Shown one piece after another: positions 1-8,322 of a DNA stretch of 64,000 bases (the stretch's first letter is position 1; each line of letters begins with the position of its first letter). The translations under genes and the position numbers were made by a program. The DNA comes from Alteribacillus bidgolensis (GTDB lineage Bacteria > Bacillota > Bacilli > Bacillales > Marinococcaceae). The notes beneath the pieces are model-generated. The model did no database searches. It had not been told where the DNA came from and worked only from the letters and a program-made list of their open reading frames with translations. Location of the stretch: contig NZ_KZ614149.1 in NCBI RefSeq assembly GCF_002886255.1, positions 3,655,272 through 3,719,271 on the forward strand, in the 5' to 3' direction.

Positions 1-1190
1 CTTGCATTTCTTTCTGTCATTTGCATCCATGTAGATATATCTAAAGAGGTAATGGATTCATTATTTAACTGTTTTTGAAGGGTCATGATTTTATGAAAAG
101 TAGAAAGAGTAACGTTACATTTTCTCAGCTTCTTCATAATATCTTCATTCGTTGATTTCTCTTCAAATATGAGGTCCTCCGGATTGTTTAAAGGGCCGTC
201 TACTCTTCCATTAGAGTCGACTATAAAAGCAGAAAACGGTCCATAGTTTTGGCTGTAGTATAATGCAGAACGTGCATTTTCTTCTGCATTCAAAGTAGAT
301 TCTCCATATCCAATTCCTATGTTCATAGGTAAATTTATCAATAATGCGCATTTATTTAGAAGCTCTTCGATCCGGTATTGTTTTTCACTTAGTGATCCAC
401 GGGTTGAAAACGCAATAAATGTCCCCATTCCCACAGGGACAAAAGAACCTGAAATATCCTCTGCAAAACTTAAAACCAAATCTTCGAGCTTTAATTCCAA
501 TCTATTTGTATCATAATTCATTTCTTGATAATTCATCTGTTTTTTCTTCTTTTTGACTTTGATAAAAAGGATAGCAATTTGTGATTTTTTAGAATGATCA
601 GCATCCCATTTTTGCAAGGCTGCTTGTAAATTTTCTCGAATGTTCGTTCGGCTGGGGAGGATCCGATACACTGGAATATTTTTTCTTTTTAGTTCCTCGT
701 AAATGAACCGAAGAGCGGTTACACAAATATCTACCTTGTTTGATTGGTACATGTTCTCATGGAATAACAAATATTCCTCAAGGGGGGTACTAGATGAATA
801 TTCTTTTATTCCTAAGTGGTCTGTAGGCAATCCCAAATCTTTATAGGTTTCGATAACATTCTTTTCCGTTAAAAAATCAATGCTTAACCGACTTAGATTT
901 TTTTGGTCGTTATACCCTATTTCCATTAGCGTTTTAATGAGACTAAATCCATCTGTTAAAAGATAAAAAAAAGGCTGTTTTGATTTGCTTTCTTCGGCAA
1001 ATGGATACAGACCTGGGCCGGAAAAAATCCAAACGTCTACGTATTCATAATTGTCGTTAATAATCGACGTGGTTTCAGAAGGTTTTTTATAAATAAAAGG
1101 AACAGCTAATATTGTTTGTTTAAATTCATCGTTAATTATTTTAATTATGGAATCAACTATATCCTGCGGGCCTACAATTCCTGCTCTCAT
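1..1190 (-). CDS. Putative transcriptional regulator, C-terminus cut by window edge
   Basis: About 396 codons are open from an ATG at 1190 down to base 1, preceded by a G-rich ribosome site (GGGGG, about 11 nt upstream). The protein starts MRAGIVGPQDIVDSI. Its middle part holds a GIGYGES-type segment followed by NAEENARSALYYS, which looks like the degenerate nucleotide-cyclase or GGDEF-like module seen in some Firmicute regulators. The last visible residues (ITSLDISTWMQMTERNA) resemble the start of a helix-turn-helix. It is divergent from the monooxygenase operon, with a 275-bp shared control region, so it is a good candidate for that operon's regulator. I do not recognise the exact family. 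The regulator role is inferred from the HTH-like end and the position. Confidence 0.6.
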   Translation of the reverse strand, partial: MRAGIVGPQDIVDSIIKIINDEFKQTILAVPFIYKKPSETTSIINDNYEYVDVWIFSGPGLYPFAEESKSKQPFFYLLTDGFSLIKTLMEIGYNDQKNLSRLSIDFLTEKNVIETYKDLGLPTDHLGIKEYSSSTPLEEYLLFHENMYQSNKVDICVTALRFIYEELKRKNIPVYRILPSRTNIRENLQAALQKWDADHSKKSQIAILFIKVKKKKKQMNYQEMNYDTNRLELKLEDLVLSFAEDISGSFVPVGMGTFIAFSTRGSLSEKQYRIEELLNKCALLINLPMNIGIGYGESTLNAEENARSALYYSQNYGPFSAFIVDSNGRVDGPLNNPEDLIFEEKSTNEDIMKKLRKCNVTLSTFHKIMTLQKQLNNESITSLDISTWMQMTERNA

Positions 1191-1376
1191 TTTTTATTTT
1201 TGCCCCCTTTTCTAATTTAAAAACTTAAATATGTACAAATGTATAGACCACGATAACGGACCATTATAACTCAGTATACCGGATTATTTTTAGACAAGTA
1301 AAGGTTTGGAAGTGCTTTGTACTTTTCTAAAAGCGATTAGAAAAAATGAAATTGTAAAATAATTTTTGAAAAAACC

Positions 1377-1440
1377 TTGCTATTCAGACAATTCATCATA
1401 TATAATATCTTTAAAGGAATATATCCATAAATATTCCTTA
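1377..1440 (+). promoter_or_regulatory. Promoter and palindromic operator of the monooxygenase operon
   Basis: A SigA-like promoter is visible: TTGCTA at 1377-1382 and TATAAT at 1401-1406 with 18 bp between them. Immediately downstream lies an inverted repeat, AAGGAATAT (1414-1422) and ATATTCCTT (1431-1439), separated by 8 bp. It would cover the start of transcription. It is the obvious candidate binding site for the divergent regulator; this role is inferred. Confidence 0.55.
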
Positions 1441-1465
1441 AATGAAAAAGAGAGAGGTGTTGGAT

Positions 1466-1948
1466 ATGAAAGTTGACGTAGAGACGTTTAAGCAAGCTAT
1501 GGGGCGCTTAGCGACTGGTGTTTCAGTTATTACCACGAAAAGTAACGATAAACAGAATTTCGGACTAACGGCTAGTTCAGTTACGTCCCTGACAGCAGAG
1601 CCGCCAATGCTCCTTGTTTGTGTTCATAAAGATACTGGCACGAGAGATGCAATTACTGAATCAGGATACTTTACCGTTCACGTACTTGGAGAAGATCAGG
1701 AAGATCTTGCTATACGATTTGCAAAACCTAATCCAGATAAATTCGCTGGGCTGCATATAAAGGAGGGGGAATTTGGTACTCCCTTACTAACTGACTATTT
1801 CGTTAGAGTTGAATGTAAAGTTGAACAAGAAGCAGTTGGTGGAACTCATTCTGTTTTCATGGGTGAAATGCTCAAAATAGATATTCAAGAAAAAGAACCA
1901 TTACTTTATTTTAAGGGAGAGTTTGGGGAGTTTGTTTCAACTAAATAA
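1466..1948 (+). CDS. Flavin reductase (HpaC/RutF-like), partner of a two-component monooxygenase
   Basis: A 160-residue protein of the flavin reductase-like, FMN-binding split-barrel family. Conserved features are MGRLATGVSVITT near the N-terminus, GLTASSVTSLTAEPPMLLVC and the GTHSVFMGEM segment near the C-terminus. Such proteins use NAD(P)H to make free reduced flavin for a separate oxygenase, here the next gene 18 bp downstream. The start at 1466 is chosen because GAGGTG lies 6 nt before it; the upstream in-frame ATG at 1442 has no ribosome site. First gene of the operon. Confidence 0.85.
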   Translation: MKVDVETFKQAMGRLATGVSVITTKSNDKQNFGLTASSVTSLTAEPPMLLVCVHKDTGTRDAITESGYFTVHVLGEDQEDLAIRFAKPNPDKFAGLHIKEGEFGTPLLTDYFVRVECKVEQEAVGGTHSVFMGEMLKIDIQEKEPLLYFKGEFGEFVSTK

Positions 1949-1966
1949 TCTAAAGGAGGAATACTT

Positions 1967-3430
1967 ATGGCATTGATGACAGGAGAAGAATATAAAAAGT
2001 CATTAAATGATGGAAGAGAAGTCTATATTGACGGGGAAAAGGTTAAAAATGTGGCTGATCACCGCTCTTTTAAGCCTATAGTTGAAGCAAAAGCTAGAAT
2101 GTATGATCTCGGCCATAAGCCTGAGTTTAAAGATAATACAACTACGACCCTTCCAGACGGGGAAGAAATCTGCCTCGCTTATAAGCTGCCAAAAGATAAA
2201 GAAGATTTAACAGCTATTCGAACATATGTAGATACAATCCTTGATGATTTGGGCGGTGTTGTTTATCGTGTCGGTGATGAGACCATTGGTGAGATGTGGT
2301 CCTTATACGATGCCCAGGATAAGCTCAACGAAAATGATCCCGCCTACGCAAAAAACATTAAGTATCATGTTGATCGAGTAGCAAGAGAAGATTTATTTCA
2401 CGTCTCTGCTAATACAGATCCAAAGGGAGACAGAAGTAAGCTCTTTAGTGGTAAAGATGGAGGTACATTGTTACACGTAGTGGAAGAAAATGATAAGGGA
2501 ATTGTTGTAAAAGGAGCCAAATTTGAAACAGCAGCTGCATACGCTCATCAAGCTTTTGTAAAGCCTACCATATTGGATTGGCAAGCTGGAGAAGAAGGTA
2601 TGGCACCATTTGCTTGTGGTTTTATTTGTGACATGGGAGCTCCTGGACTAAAACACATTTGTCGGAGTCCTCTAGATACGGAAAAAAATGAAACGGATTA
2701 CCCGATTTCAACAAAGTTTGACGAAATCGATACCTTGCTTATTTTTGATAACGTTCTTATTCCTTGGGAGAATGTCTTATTTCATCGTTCGTTAGAATCG
2801 GCCGCTTATATTCGTAATACGCTTCATCGTTATTCTGCGTTTAATTATGTACTCCGCGTGCTGCGTAGAGCAGACTATTTACTTGGAACAGCACTGTTAA
2901 ATGTTGAACAAACCGGTCTTACAAAGTTGCAGGCTGTTAAGGAGAAAATATCCGAATTAATTAGTTATCGAGAAGGAATAAATGCACATTTAACTGCTGC
3001 AGTCGCCAATGCCGAACGTAGTCCTGGAGATTTAATGATGCCAAATCAATCGCTTCTCTATACTGGACGAATTTACGCTCTATCGCATTTTCCTGCGATG
3101 GCACATTTAACAAGGGAACTTGTTGGAGGACAGTTAGCTGTAACACCAGACTCTGTAACACTTTCGGATCCTGCTATAAAGGGTTACATTGATAAATATT
3201 ATTCAGTTGGTGAAGAGTGGAGTGCTGAAGAAAGAGGGAAATTGTTGTACTTTGCTCGTGATCTTTTGAATTCTTCTTATGCTGGTCATAGAACGACGTT
3301 TGAATTGTTTGCCCAAAGTCCTCCGTTTGCTCAACAGATGGCAGCTTTTAGTAGTTTTGATATGGAACCACAGCGTGAAATGGTTAAAAAAGCAGCCAAT
3401 TTAAAAACATTGGTTAGTCAAAAGAATTAA
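1967..3430 (+). CDS. HpaB-type FADH2-dependent monooxygenase
   Basis: A full-length 487-residue member of the 4-hydroxyphenylacetate 3-monooxygenase (HpaB/PvcC) family, which has an acyl-CoA dehydrogenase-like fold and uses free FADH2 supplied by a reductase. AAAGGAGGA precedes the ATG. Recognisable family segments are MTGEEYKKSLNDGREVYIDG, FDNVLIPWENVLFHR and the helical C-terminal half. Members act on phenols, chlorophenols and pyrrole-2-carboxylate, so the substrate cannot be read from the sequence. The neighbours (RidA, amidohydrolase, aspartase) suggest a nitrogen-containing ring or amide rather than 4-hydroxyphenylacetate: no meta-cleavage pathway genes are present. Confidence 0.85.
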   Translation: MALMTGEEYKKSLNDGREVYIDGEKVKNVADHRSFKPIVEAKARMYDLGHKPEFKDNTTTTLPDGEEICLAYKLPKDKEDLTAIRTYVDTILDDLGGVVYRVGDETIGEMWSLYDAQDKLNENDPAYAKNIKYHVDRVAREDLFHVSANTDPKGDRSKLFSGKDGGTLLHVVEENDKGIVVKGAKFETAAAYAHQAFVKPTILDWQAGEEGMAPFACGFICDMGAPGLKHICRSPLDTEKNETDYPISTKFDEIDTLLIFDNVLIPWENVLFHRSLESAAYIRNTLHRYSAFNYVLRVLRRADYLLGTALLNVEQTGLTKLQAVKEKISELISYREGINAHLTAAVANAERSPGDLMMPNQSLLYTGRIYALSHFPAMAHLTRELVGGQLAVTPDSVTLSDPAIKGYIDKYYSVGEEWSAEERGKLLYFARDLLNSSYAGHRTTFELFAQSPPFAQQMAAFSSFDMEPQREMVKKAANLKTLVSQKN

Positions 3431-3456
3431 TGTTTGTGGCCAAGGAGTGAAAGAGA

Positions 3457-4002
3457 ATGAAAGTCCATACGCCCCACAACCTAGATATTTGTGCTTCGGT
3501 ACTTACTATTGGAGCTTTGGACGGTGTTCATAGAGGACATCAGGCGTTGCTCTCAAAAGCAAAAATAAGAGCTGAAGAATTAGATGTACCTTTCGTTGTA
3601 TATACCTTTGATCCCCCGCCAAAAGTTTTTTTTAGAAATTGTCTCTTGCTAACTACATTAGAAGAAAAATTAGAACGACTTGAAAATATGGGGGCTGACC
3701 ATGTTATCGTAGGTTCATTTAATGAGTTGTTTGCAAAACAAGATATTCCGGTATTTATAAAAGAACTAAAAGAAATTTGTCCAATTGAAATTTGGGAAGG
3801 TCCTAATTTTCTTTTTGGAAAAAATAGAAAGGGAACTATCCAAACGCTTAGTCAACATTTCAACGTCAAAATTCAACCACCTGTTATATGTGAAAAAGGA
3901 GAGGTTATCTCCTCATCTCGTATCCGTCAGCTTTACAAGGAGAAAAACAGCACTCAAGCTAATCATTTACTTGGTTGGAAGAATTCACTTATAGAAATTT
4001 AA
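3457..4002 (+). CDS. Stand-alone FAD synthetase (RibF N-terminal domain type)
   Basis: A 181-residue nucleotidyltransferase matching only the FMN adenylyltransferase half of bifunctional RibF. It has the GALDGVHRGHQALL motif (H-x-G-H type), YTFDPPPKVFF and a C-terminal SSSRIR segment. The riboflavin kinase domain is absent, so it should make FAD from FMN and ATP but not FMN from riboflavin. Its place straight after an FAD-using oxygenase suggests it boosts the cofactor for that enzyme. A housekeeping bifunctional RibF is expected elsewhere in the genome. Confidence 0.8.
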   Translation: MKVHTPHNLDICASVLTIGALDGVHRGHQALLSKAKIRAEELDVPFVVYTFDPPPKVFFRNCLLLTTLEEKLERLENMGADHVIVGSFNELFAKQDIPVFIKELKEICPIEIWEGPNFLFGKNRKGTIQTLSQHFNVKIQPPVICEKGEVISSSRIRQLYKEKNSTQANHLLGWKNSLIEI

Positions 4003-4047
4003 AATTATATTGTTTTGAATATTCTTAAAAAAGGGAGCGGATATACA

Positions 4048-4476
4048 ATGGAAATTAAAAGATATCGTAAGTTTAAAACGAATAACTTTTATCCATCCGA
4101 TATGGGAGAAGAATCTCATCATGTGAATAATGAATTTAGTATGGTAGTCCGTGCTGGGAATCACATTTTTATGCGAGGTCAAACAGCCTTTGACTTAAAA
4201 GGAAACTTTCATGGAGAGAATGATGTAACGGCACAGATGGAAAATGCCTGCTGTTGTGTAAAACAATTACTTGAAGAAGCCGGTGGGAAAATGGAGGATG
4301 TGTGTAAAATCACAACTTATCTCACCGACCGTTCCTATCGTAAGGAAGCTTATGCGGTTATTGCAAAACATTTTAAAGGGATTTATCCAGTTAGTACAGG
4401 TCTCGTTGTTCAGGGGCTGGCTCTTCCGGAGATGCTTGTGGAAATAGACGTAGAAGCGGTTATCAGTGATAGTTAA
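4048..4476 (+). CDS. RidA/YjgF family deaminase
   Basis: A 142-residue Rid-family protein with the typical GQTAFDL, QMENACCCVKQLLEEAGG and C-terminal LALPEMLVEIDVEAV segments. Family members hydrolyse reactive enamines and imines to ketones plus ammonia; catabolic members such as RutC and 2-aminomuconate deaminases work inside ring-degradation operons. The ATG at 4048 follows AAGGGAGCGG; the in-frame TTG at 4015 lacks a ribosome site. The position after a flavin monooxygenase parallels the Rut pyrimidine operon, which has flavin reductase, flavin monooxygenase and RutC. Confidence 0.85.
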   Translation: MEIKRYRKFKTNNFYPSDMGEESHHVNNEFSMVVRAGNHIFMRGQTAFDLKGNFHGENDVTAQMENACCCVKQLLEEAGGKMEDVCKITTYLTDRSYRKEAYAVIAKHFKGIYPVSTGLVVQGLALPEMLVEIDVEAVISDS

Positions 4477-4503
4477 ATAACATTATAGGAGAGGAGAAAA
4501 TGT

Positions 4504-5190
4504 ATGGATATAACAAGCACCTTTTCAGTAGCCGGAAGATGTGAAAGAACGGGGCAATTAGGACTTATAGTTACTTCTAGCAGTCCTGCTGTTGGAGCAA
4601 GGTGTGCACATATCAAACACAAAACAGGGATTGTTTTGAGTCAAAATGTAACGGATCCACGACTTGCAACTATTGGCCTTATGGTTATGGAACAAGGATT
4701 TACGGCAAATGAAGCCGTAAAAACGATGAAAGCGGCCTCTGAATATTTACAGTATCGTCAGCTGGCAGCGGTTGACACTAAAGGCAACTCTTCTGTATTT
4801 ACAGGGGAGCAAGCTTTAGGAACAAATGGAGAGTTCGCTGCTCCTAATGTGGCTTGTGTTGGAAATCTTTTAAGTGATGAAATGATTCCTAAAGCCATGG
4901 GTGAGTATTATTTAGCTCATTCTGATTTAAATCTAGAAGATAGACTATATGGTGCAATGGAAAAAGGATTTCAAATGGGTGGAGAAATGGATGATGAGCG
5001 AAGCATCGCTCTGTTAACGTACACGGACGAACCTTTTCCTTTTATCGACCTGAGAGTTGATTACAGCTTAGACCCTTTGAGTGATCTAAAACAAATACTT
5101 GAGGTTTACAAACCTCAAGCCAATGATTATAAAGTTAGAGCACTTAATCCAACACAAGCTCCTTCCTACGGTGTTAAAGGGGATGAATAA
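4504..5190 (+). CDS. DUF1028 family protein (putative Ntn-type hydrolase)
   Basis: A 228-residue protein recognised as DUF1028 by STFSVAGRCERTGQLGLIV at the N-terminus, AVGARCAHIKHKTGIVLSQN and the later PNVACVGNLL segment. The family resembles N-terminal nucleophile hydrolases and is often coded beside RidA and amidohydrolase genes; its reaction is not established. A strong AGGAGAGG site precedes the ATG. It ends at 5190 within the start region of the next gene, which suggests translational coupling. A hydrolytic step in the pathway is inferred only. Confidence 0.75.
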   Translation: MDITSTFSVAGRCERTGQLGLIVTSSSPAVGARCAHIKHKTGIVLSQNVTDPRLATIGLMVMEQGFTANEAVKTMKAASEYLQYRQLAAVDTKGNSSVFTGEQALGTNGEFAAPNVACVGNLLSDEMIPKAMGEYYLAHSDLNLEDRLYGAMEKGFQMGGEMDDERSIALLTYTDEPFPFIDLRVDYSLDPLSDLKQILEVYKPQANDYKVRALNPTQAPSYGVKGDE

Positions 5191-5191
5191 T

Positions 5192-6454
5192 TTGGAGCAT
5201 GTAGATCTCAAAGGAATTAATATAAAGAGATTAATGAAAGATATAGATGATTATGCGTGCTATGGATTAAATGCACAAAACGGTATTACACGCCCTAGTT
5301 TTTCGGAAGAGGATATAAAAGTTAGGAAAAAGTTCATTCGTGAACTTAAAGCCTTAGGCCTTGAAGTAAAGGTTGATGGTGCTGCCAATATTTGGGCTAA
5401 GAAAAAAGGAAATGGAAACAAAAAAGGATCTATAGTAATCGGCTCTCATCTCGACTCGGTCCCAAACGGTGGGAAATTTGATGGACCTTTAGGCGTTCTA
5501 ATGGCAAAAGAACTTTTAGTCACTTTAGAAGAACAACACATTCTTTTAGATCATGATTTAGAAATTGTCTCTTTCACTGCGGAAGAATCTAATGACTTTA
5601 ACTTGTCTACCTTTGGAAGCCGGTCTTTTTCAGGAAAACTTGACGTTAATGATTTAAAACAAACTAAAGACAGCTCAGGCATAAAGGTTGTCGAAGCATT
5701 AAAAAGGGTAGGCGGTGACATTGAGGCCTATTCTGCAATGTACAAACAACATGATGAAAAGAAAGCGTTTATAGAGCTCCACATTGAACAAGGAAAACAA
5801 CTCGAAGAAAAAAACACATCTATAGCTTCTGTTGCACGTATTGCTGGTATCTACAGAAACAAATTGACTGTAACAGGAGAAGCTAATCATTCTGGTGCCA
5901 CAAAAATGAACACACGCATAGATGCGCTTACTGCAGCATCAGAAATGATCCTTCAGGTTGAGGAAGTCTCTCATAAGAACATAAAAGAAGTTGTTGGTAC
6001 GGTTGGTAAACTAGAGGTTTCCCCAAATGCAACAAATATCATTCCTGGGCAAGTAGAGTTTACTTTGGAAATTCGAGGAAAAGGCAGTGAGAGTTCCTTT
6101 CGTAAAGTAATAGCCGATATTTTAAATCGTTGTAAAGAAATAGCAGTGAACAGAAGAGCTGATTTACAACAAGAGATCATTATGGATCAGTCTCCTATTC
6201 TTTTAGATAGAGACTTAGTAAATATATTAAATCGCTCAGCTGCGAATATAAATGAACCATGTCTTTCACTTACCAGCATGGCAGTTCATGATGCAGCACA
6301 TATGGCAGCAGTAACTAAATCAGCTATGCTGTTTGTTAAAAGTGTAGATGGAAAAAGTCACTGTCCAGAAGAGTACAGTACTCCGGAAGATATTGCAATA
6401 GCGGGAAAAGTACTATTAAATTCTATCATTGATATAGATAAATTTTTAAAATAA
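5192..6454 (+). CDS. M20-family amidohydrolase (N-carbamoyl amino acid hydrolase / allantoate amidohydrolase type)
   Basis: A metal-dependent hydrolase of about 420 residues. The metal-site motifs are visible: GSHLDSVPNGGKFDG (His and Asp ligands), FTAEESNDF (Glu-Glu), ELHIEQG and a C-terminal SHCPEEYS (His). The sequence fits the branch that splits N-carbamoyl-L-amino acids, allantoate or ureidoglycolate. The start is uncertain: TTG at 5192 has AAAGGGG 9 nt upstream, whereas ATG at 5183 touches that site; ATG at 5234 is another possibility. It likely releases an amino acid such as aspartate for the downstream aspartase; this is inferred. Confidence 0.8.
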   Translation: MEHVDLKGINIKRLMKDIDDYACYGLNAQNGITRPSFSEEDIKVRKKFIRELKALGLEVKVDGAANIWAKKKGNGNKKGSIVIGSHLDSVPNGGKFDGPLGVLMAKELLVTLEEQHILLDHDLEIVSFTAEESNDFNLSTFGSRSFSGKLDVNDLKQTKDSSGIKVVEALKRVGGDIEAYSAMYKQHDEKKAFIELHIEQGKQLEEKNTSIASVARIAGIYRNKLTVTGEANHSGATKMNTRIDALTAASEMILQVEEVSHKNIKEVVGTVGKLEVSPNATNIIPGQVEFTLEIRGKGSESSFRKVIADILNRCKEIAVNRRADLQQEIIMDQSPILLDRDLVNILNRSAANINEPCLSLTSMAVHDAAHMAAVTKSAMLFVKSVDGKSHCPEEYSTPEDIAIAGKVLLNSIIDIDKFLK

Positions 6455-6523
6455 AAGATTTGTCCTTTCATATATACCTCACTATTTATTAGGAAAAACG
6501 TCAAAAAAAATATTATTGTCATA

Positions 6524-6570
6524 CAGAAACCATAGGTATTTAAAAAATACATTATGGTTTCTGCTTTTTG
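6524..6570 (+). terminator. Terminator or attenuator between amidohydrolase and aspartase genes
   Basis: CAGAAACCATA (6524-6534) pairs perfectly with TATGGTTTCTG (6553-6563), followed by CTTTTTG. This 11-bp stem with a short T run lies 70 bp after the amidohydrolase stop and 54 bp before the aspartase start. It would end the operon transcript or lower the expression of aspA. Confidence 0.6.
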
Positions 6571-6623
6571 AAAATGAAACAATTCTTTGGCCTAGAAGAT
6601 TGGATGAATTAAGGGGGAAAATA

Positions 6624-8063
6624 ATGAAGAGTATAGAGGTAGATGCAGAAAAAAACACACGCTTGGAGAAAGACTTTTTAGGAGTTAAAGAAGTTCCTGA
6701 GCATGCTTATTACGGTATTCAGACCTTGCGTGCCGTTGAAAACTTTCCAATCACAGGTTATCGGATTCATGAAGAGTTAATTAAAGCATTTGCTATGATA
6801 AAAAAAGCAGCAGCTCTTGCTAATAGGGATGCCGGTCGGCTTTACAAAGACCACTGCAATGTAATTGTCGAAGCAGCAGATGAGATAATAGAGGGGAAAA
6901 GGAGCGATCAATTCATTGTGGATCCAATTCAAGGTGGTGCAGGAACATCAATAAACATGAATGTGAATGAGGTGATAGCTAATAGAGCACTCGAAATACT
7001 TGGGCACAAAAAAGGAGACTATGTCCATCTTAGTCCAAACAGTCATGTTAATATGTCCCAATCAACAAACGATGCATTCCCAACTGCTATTCACATCGCC
7101 TCTTTAAAACTATTAAAAAAACTTCTAACAACGTTAAGGGTCATGCAAGACATTCTTCTTCAAAAAGCTGTTCAGTTTGATGATGTGATTAAATTAGGAC
7201 GTACACATTTACAAGATGCTGTGCCAATTCGTCTTGGACAAGAATTTAAAGCATATAGTAAGGCGTTAACACGTGACATTGAACGTATACAACAATCTTG
7301 TCAACATCTATATGAAGTAAATATGGGTGCCACTGCAGTGGGAACAGGATTGAATGCAGATCCCTATTACTGTGAAGCAATTATTAAACATTTAGGGCAC
7401 ATTAGTAAGTTGCCGCTTAGAAGAGCAGAACACCTCGTAGATGCGACACAAAATACTGATGCCTATACAGAAGTATCAGCTGCATTAAAAGTTTGCATGA
7501 TTAATATGTCGAAAATGTCAAATGATTTACGTCTGATGGCTTCTGGTCCTCGTGCAGGGCTGGCTGAAATTTTTTTACCGGATCGTCAGCCTGGCTCGTC
7601 AATAATGCCTGGGAAGGTTAACCCAGTTCTTCCTGAAATGATAAATCAAGTTTCATTTCAAGTGATAGGTAACGATCATACCATTTGTTTAGCTTCTGAG
7701 TCTGGTTAATTCGAACTCAATGTCATGGAACCTATAATTGTTTTTAATTTACTTCAATCGATTAGTATAATGAATAATGCATGTAAGTCCTTCACGGAAA
7801 ACTGTTTAAAAGGTATTGAAGCAAATAAGGAACGCTTAAAAGAGTATGTAGAAAAAAGTGTAGGAATTATTACAGCAATAAATCCTCATATTGGTTATGA
7901 AATGACATCACGTATCGCACGTGAAGCTATCTTAACAGGAAAAACAGTTCGTGAATTATGCTTACAGTTTGACATACTAACAGACTCCGAATTAAATCTT
8001 ATACTAAATCCTTATGAAATGACATATCCTGGAATCGCAGGAAAAACACAAATGCAATGTTAG
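6624..8063 (+). pseudogene. aspA: Aspartate ammonia-lyase interrupted by one in-frame stop codon
   Basis: The reading frame would give 479 residues, the usual aspartase length, but codon 362 is TAA (7707-7709). On both sides the frame is unbroken and conserved: the fumarase/aspartase signature GSSIMPGKVNP lies before it and FELNVMEP directly after it. In relatives the interrupted residue is normally Gln in the segment G-Q-F-E-L-N, so a single C to T change (CAA to TAA) explains it. If real, the enzyme loses its C-terminal third and probably its activity. AAGGGGG precedes the ATG. Aspartase would turn aspartate into fumarate and ammonia, a sensible end step for the preceding operon. Confidence 0.8.
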
Positions 8064-8090
8064 AGCACTTAACAATTAAACAACATATAT

Positions 8091-8119
8091 ATGAGCGATA
8101 TATTTCGCTCATTTTTTTT
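8091..8119 (+). terminator. Rho-independent terminator after aspA
   Basis: ATGAGCGA (8091-8098) and TCGCTCAT (8105-8112) form an 8-bp stem with a 6-nt loop, followed by eight T residues. It separates aspA from the hut genes. Confidence 0.85.
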
Positions 8120-8188
8120 ATCTGCAACCTGTTGAGTAATTAACCTAGATTCCATATAATTTTATCTTTTCTAAATTTTGTTCTATAA

Positions 8189-8206
8189 AATAAAAGCGCT
8201 TTCGAA
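8189..8206 (+). promoter_or_regulatory. Candidate CcpA cre site upstream of hutU
   Basis: The sequence around 8191-8206 (TAAAAGCGCTTTCGAA) is a near palindrome that matches the core AAAGCGCTTT of catabolite responsive elements, about 120 bp before hutU. The outer positions fit less well. No HutP-type NAG array is visible in this leader, so carbon control may act here directly. Confidence 0.4.
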
Positions 8207-8322
8207 TATTTTTTTATAGATATTGCATATTTTTATAGAAAATCGAAAGTTAATCATCTATTTTTTCGTTGTATCCGTTGATACCATTTAATTAATCCAA
8301 AAACGAAGAAAGGATGAATGAA

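Noticed and set aside
319..516. 65-codon plus-strand frame near the left edge
   Set aside because: It is antisense to the continuous minus-strand regulator frame that runs to base 1.
7725..8063. Independent small gene after the aspartase
   Set aside because: It is the in-frame continuation of the aspartase beyond one stop codon and has no ribosome site.
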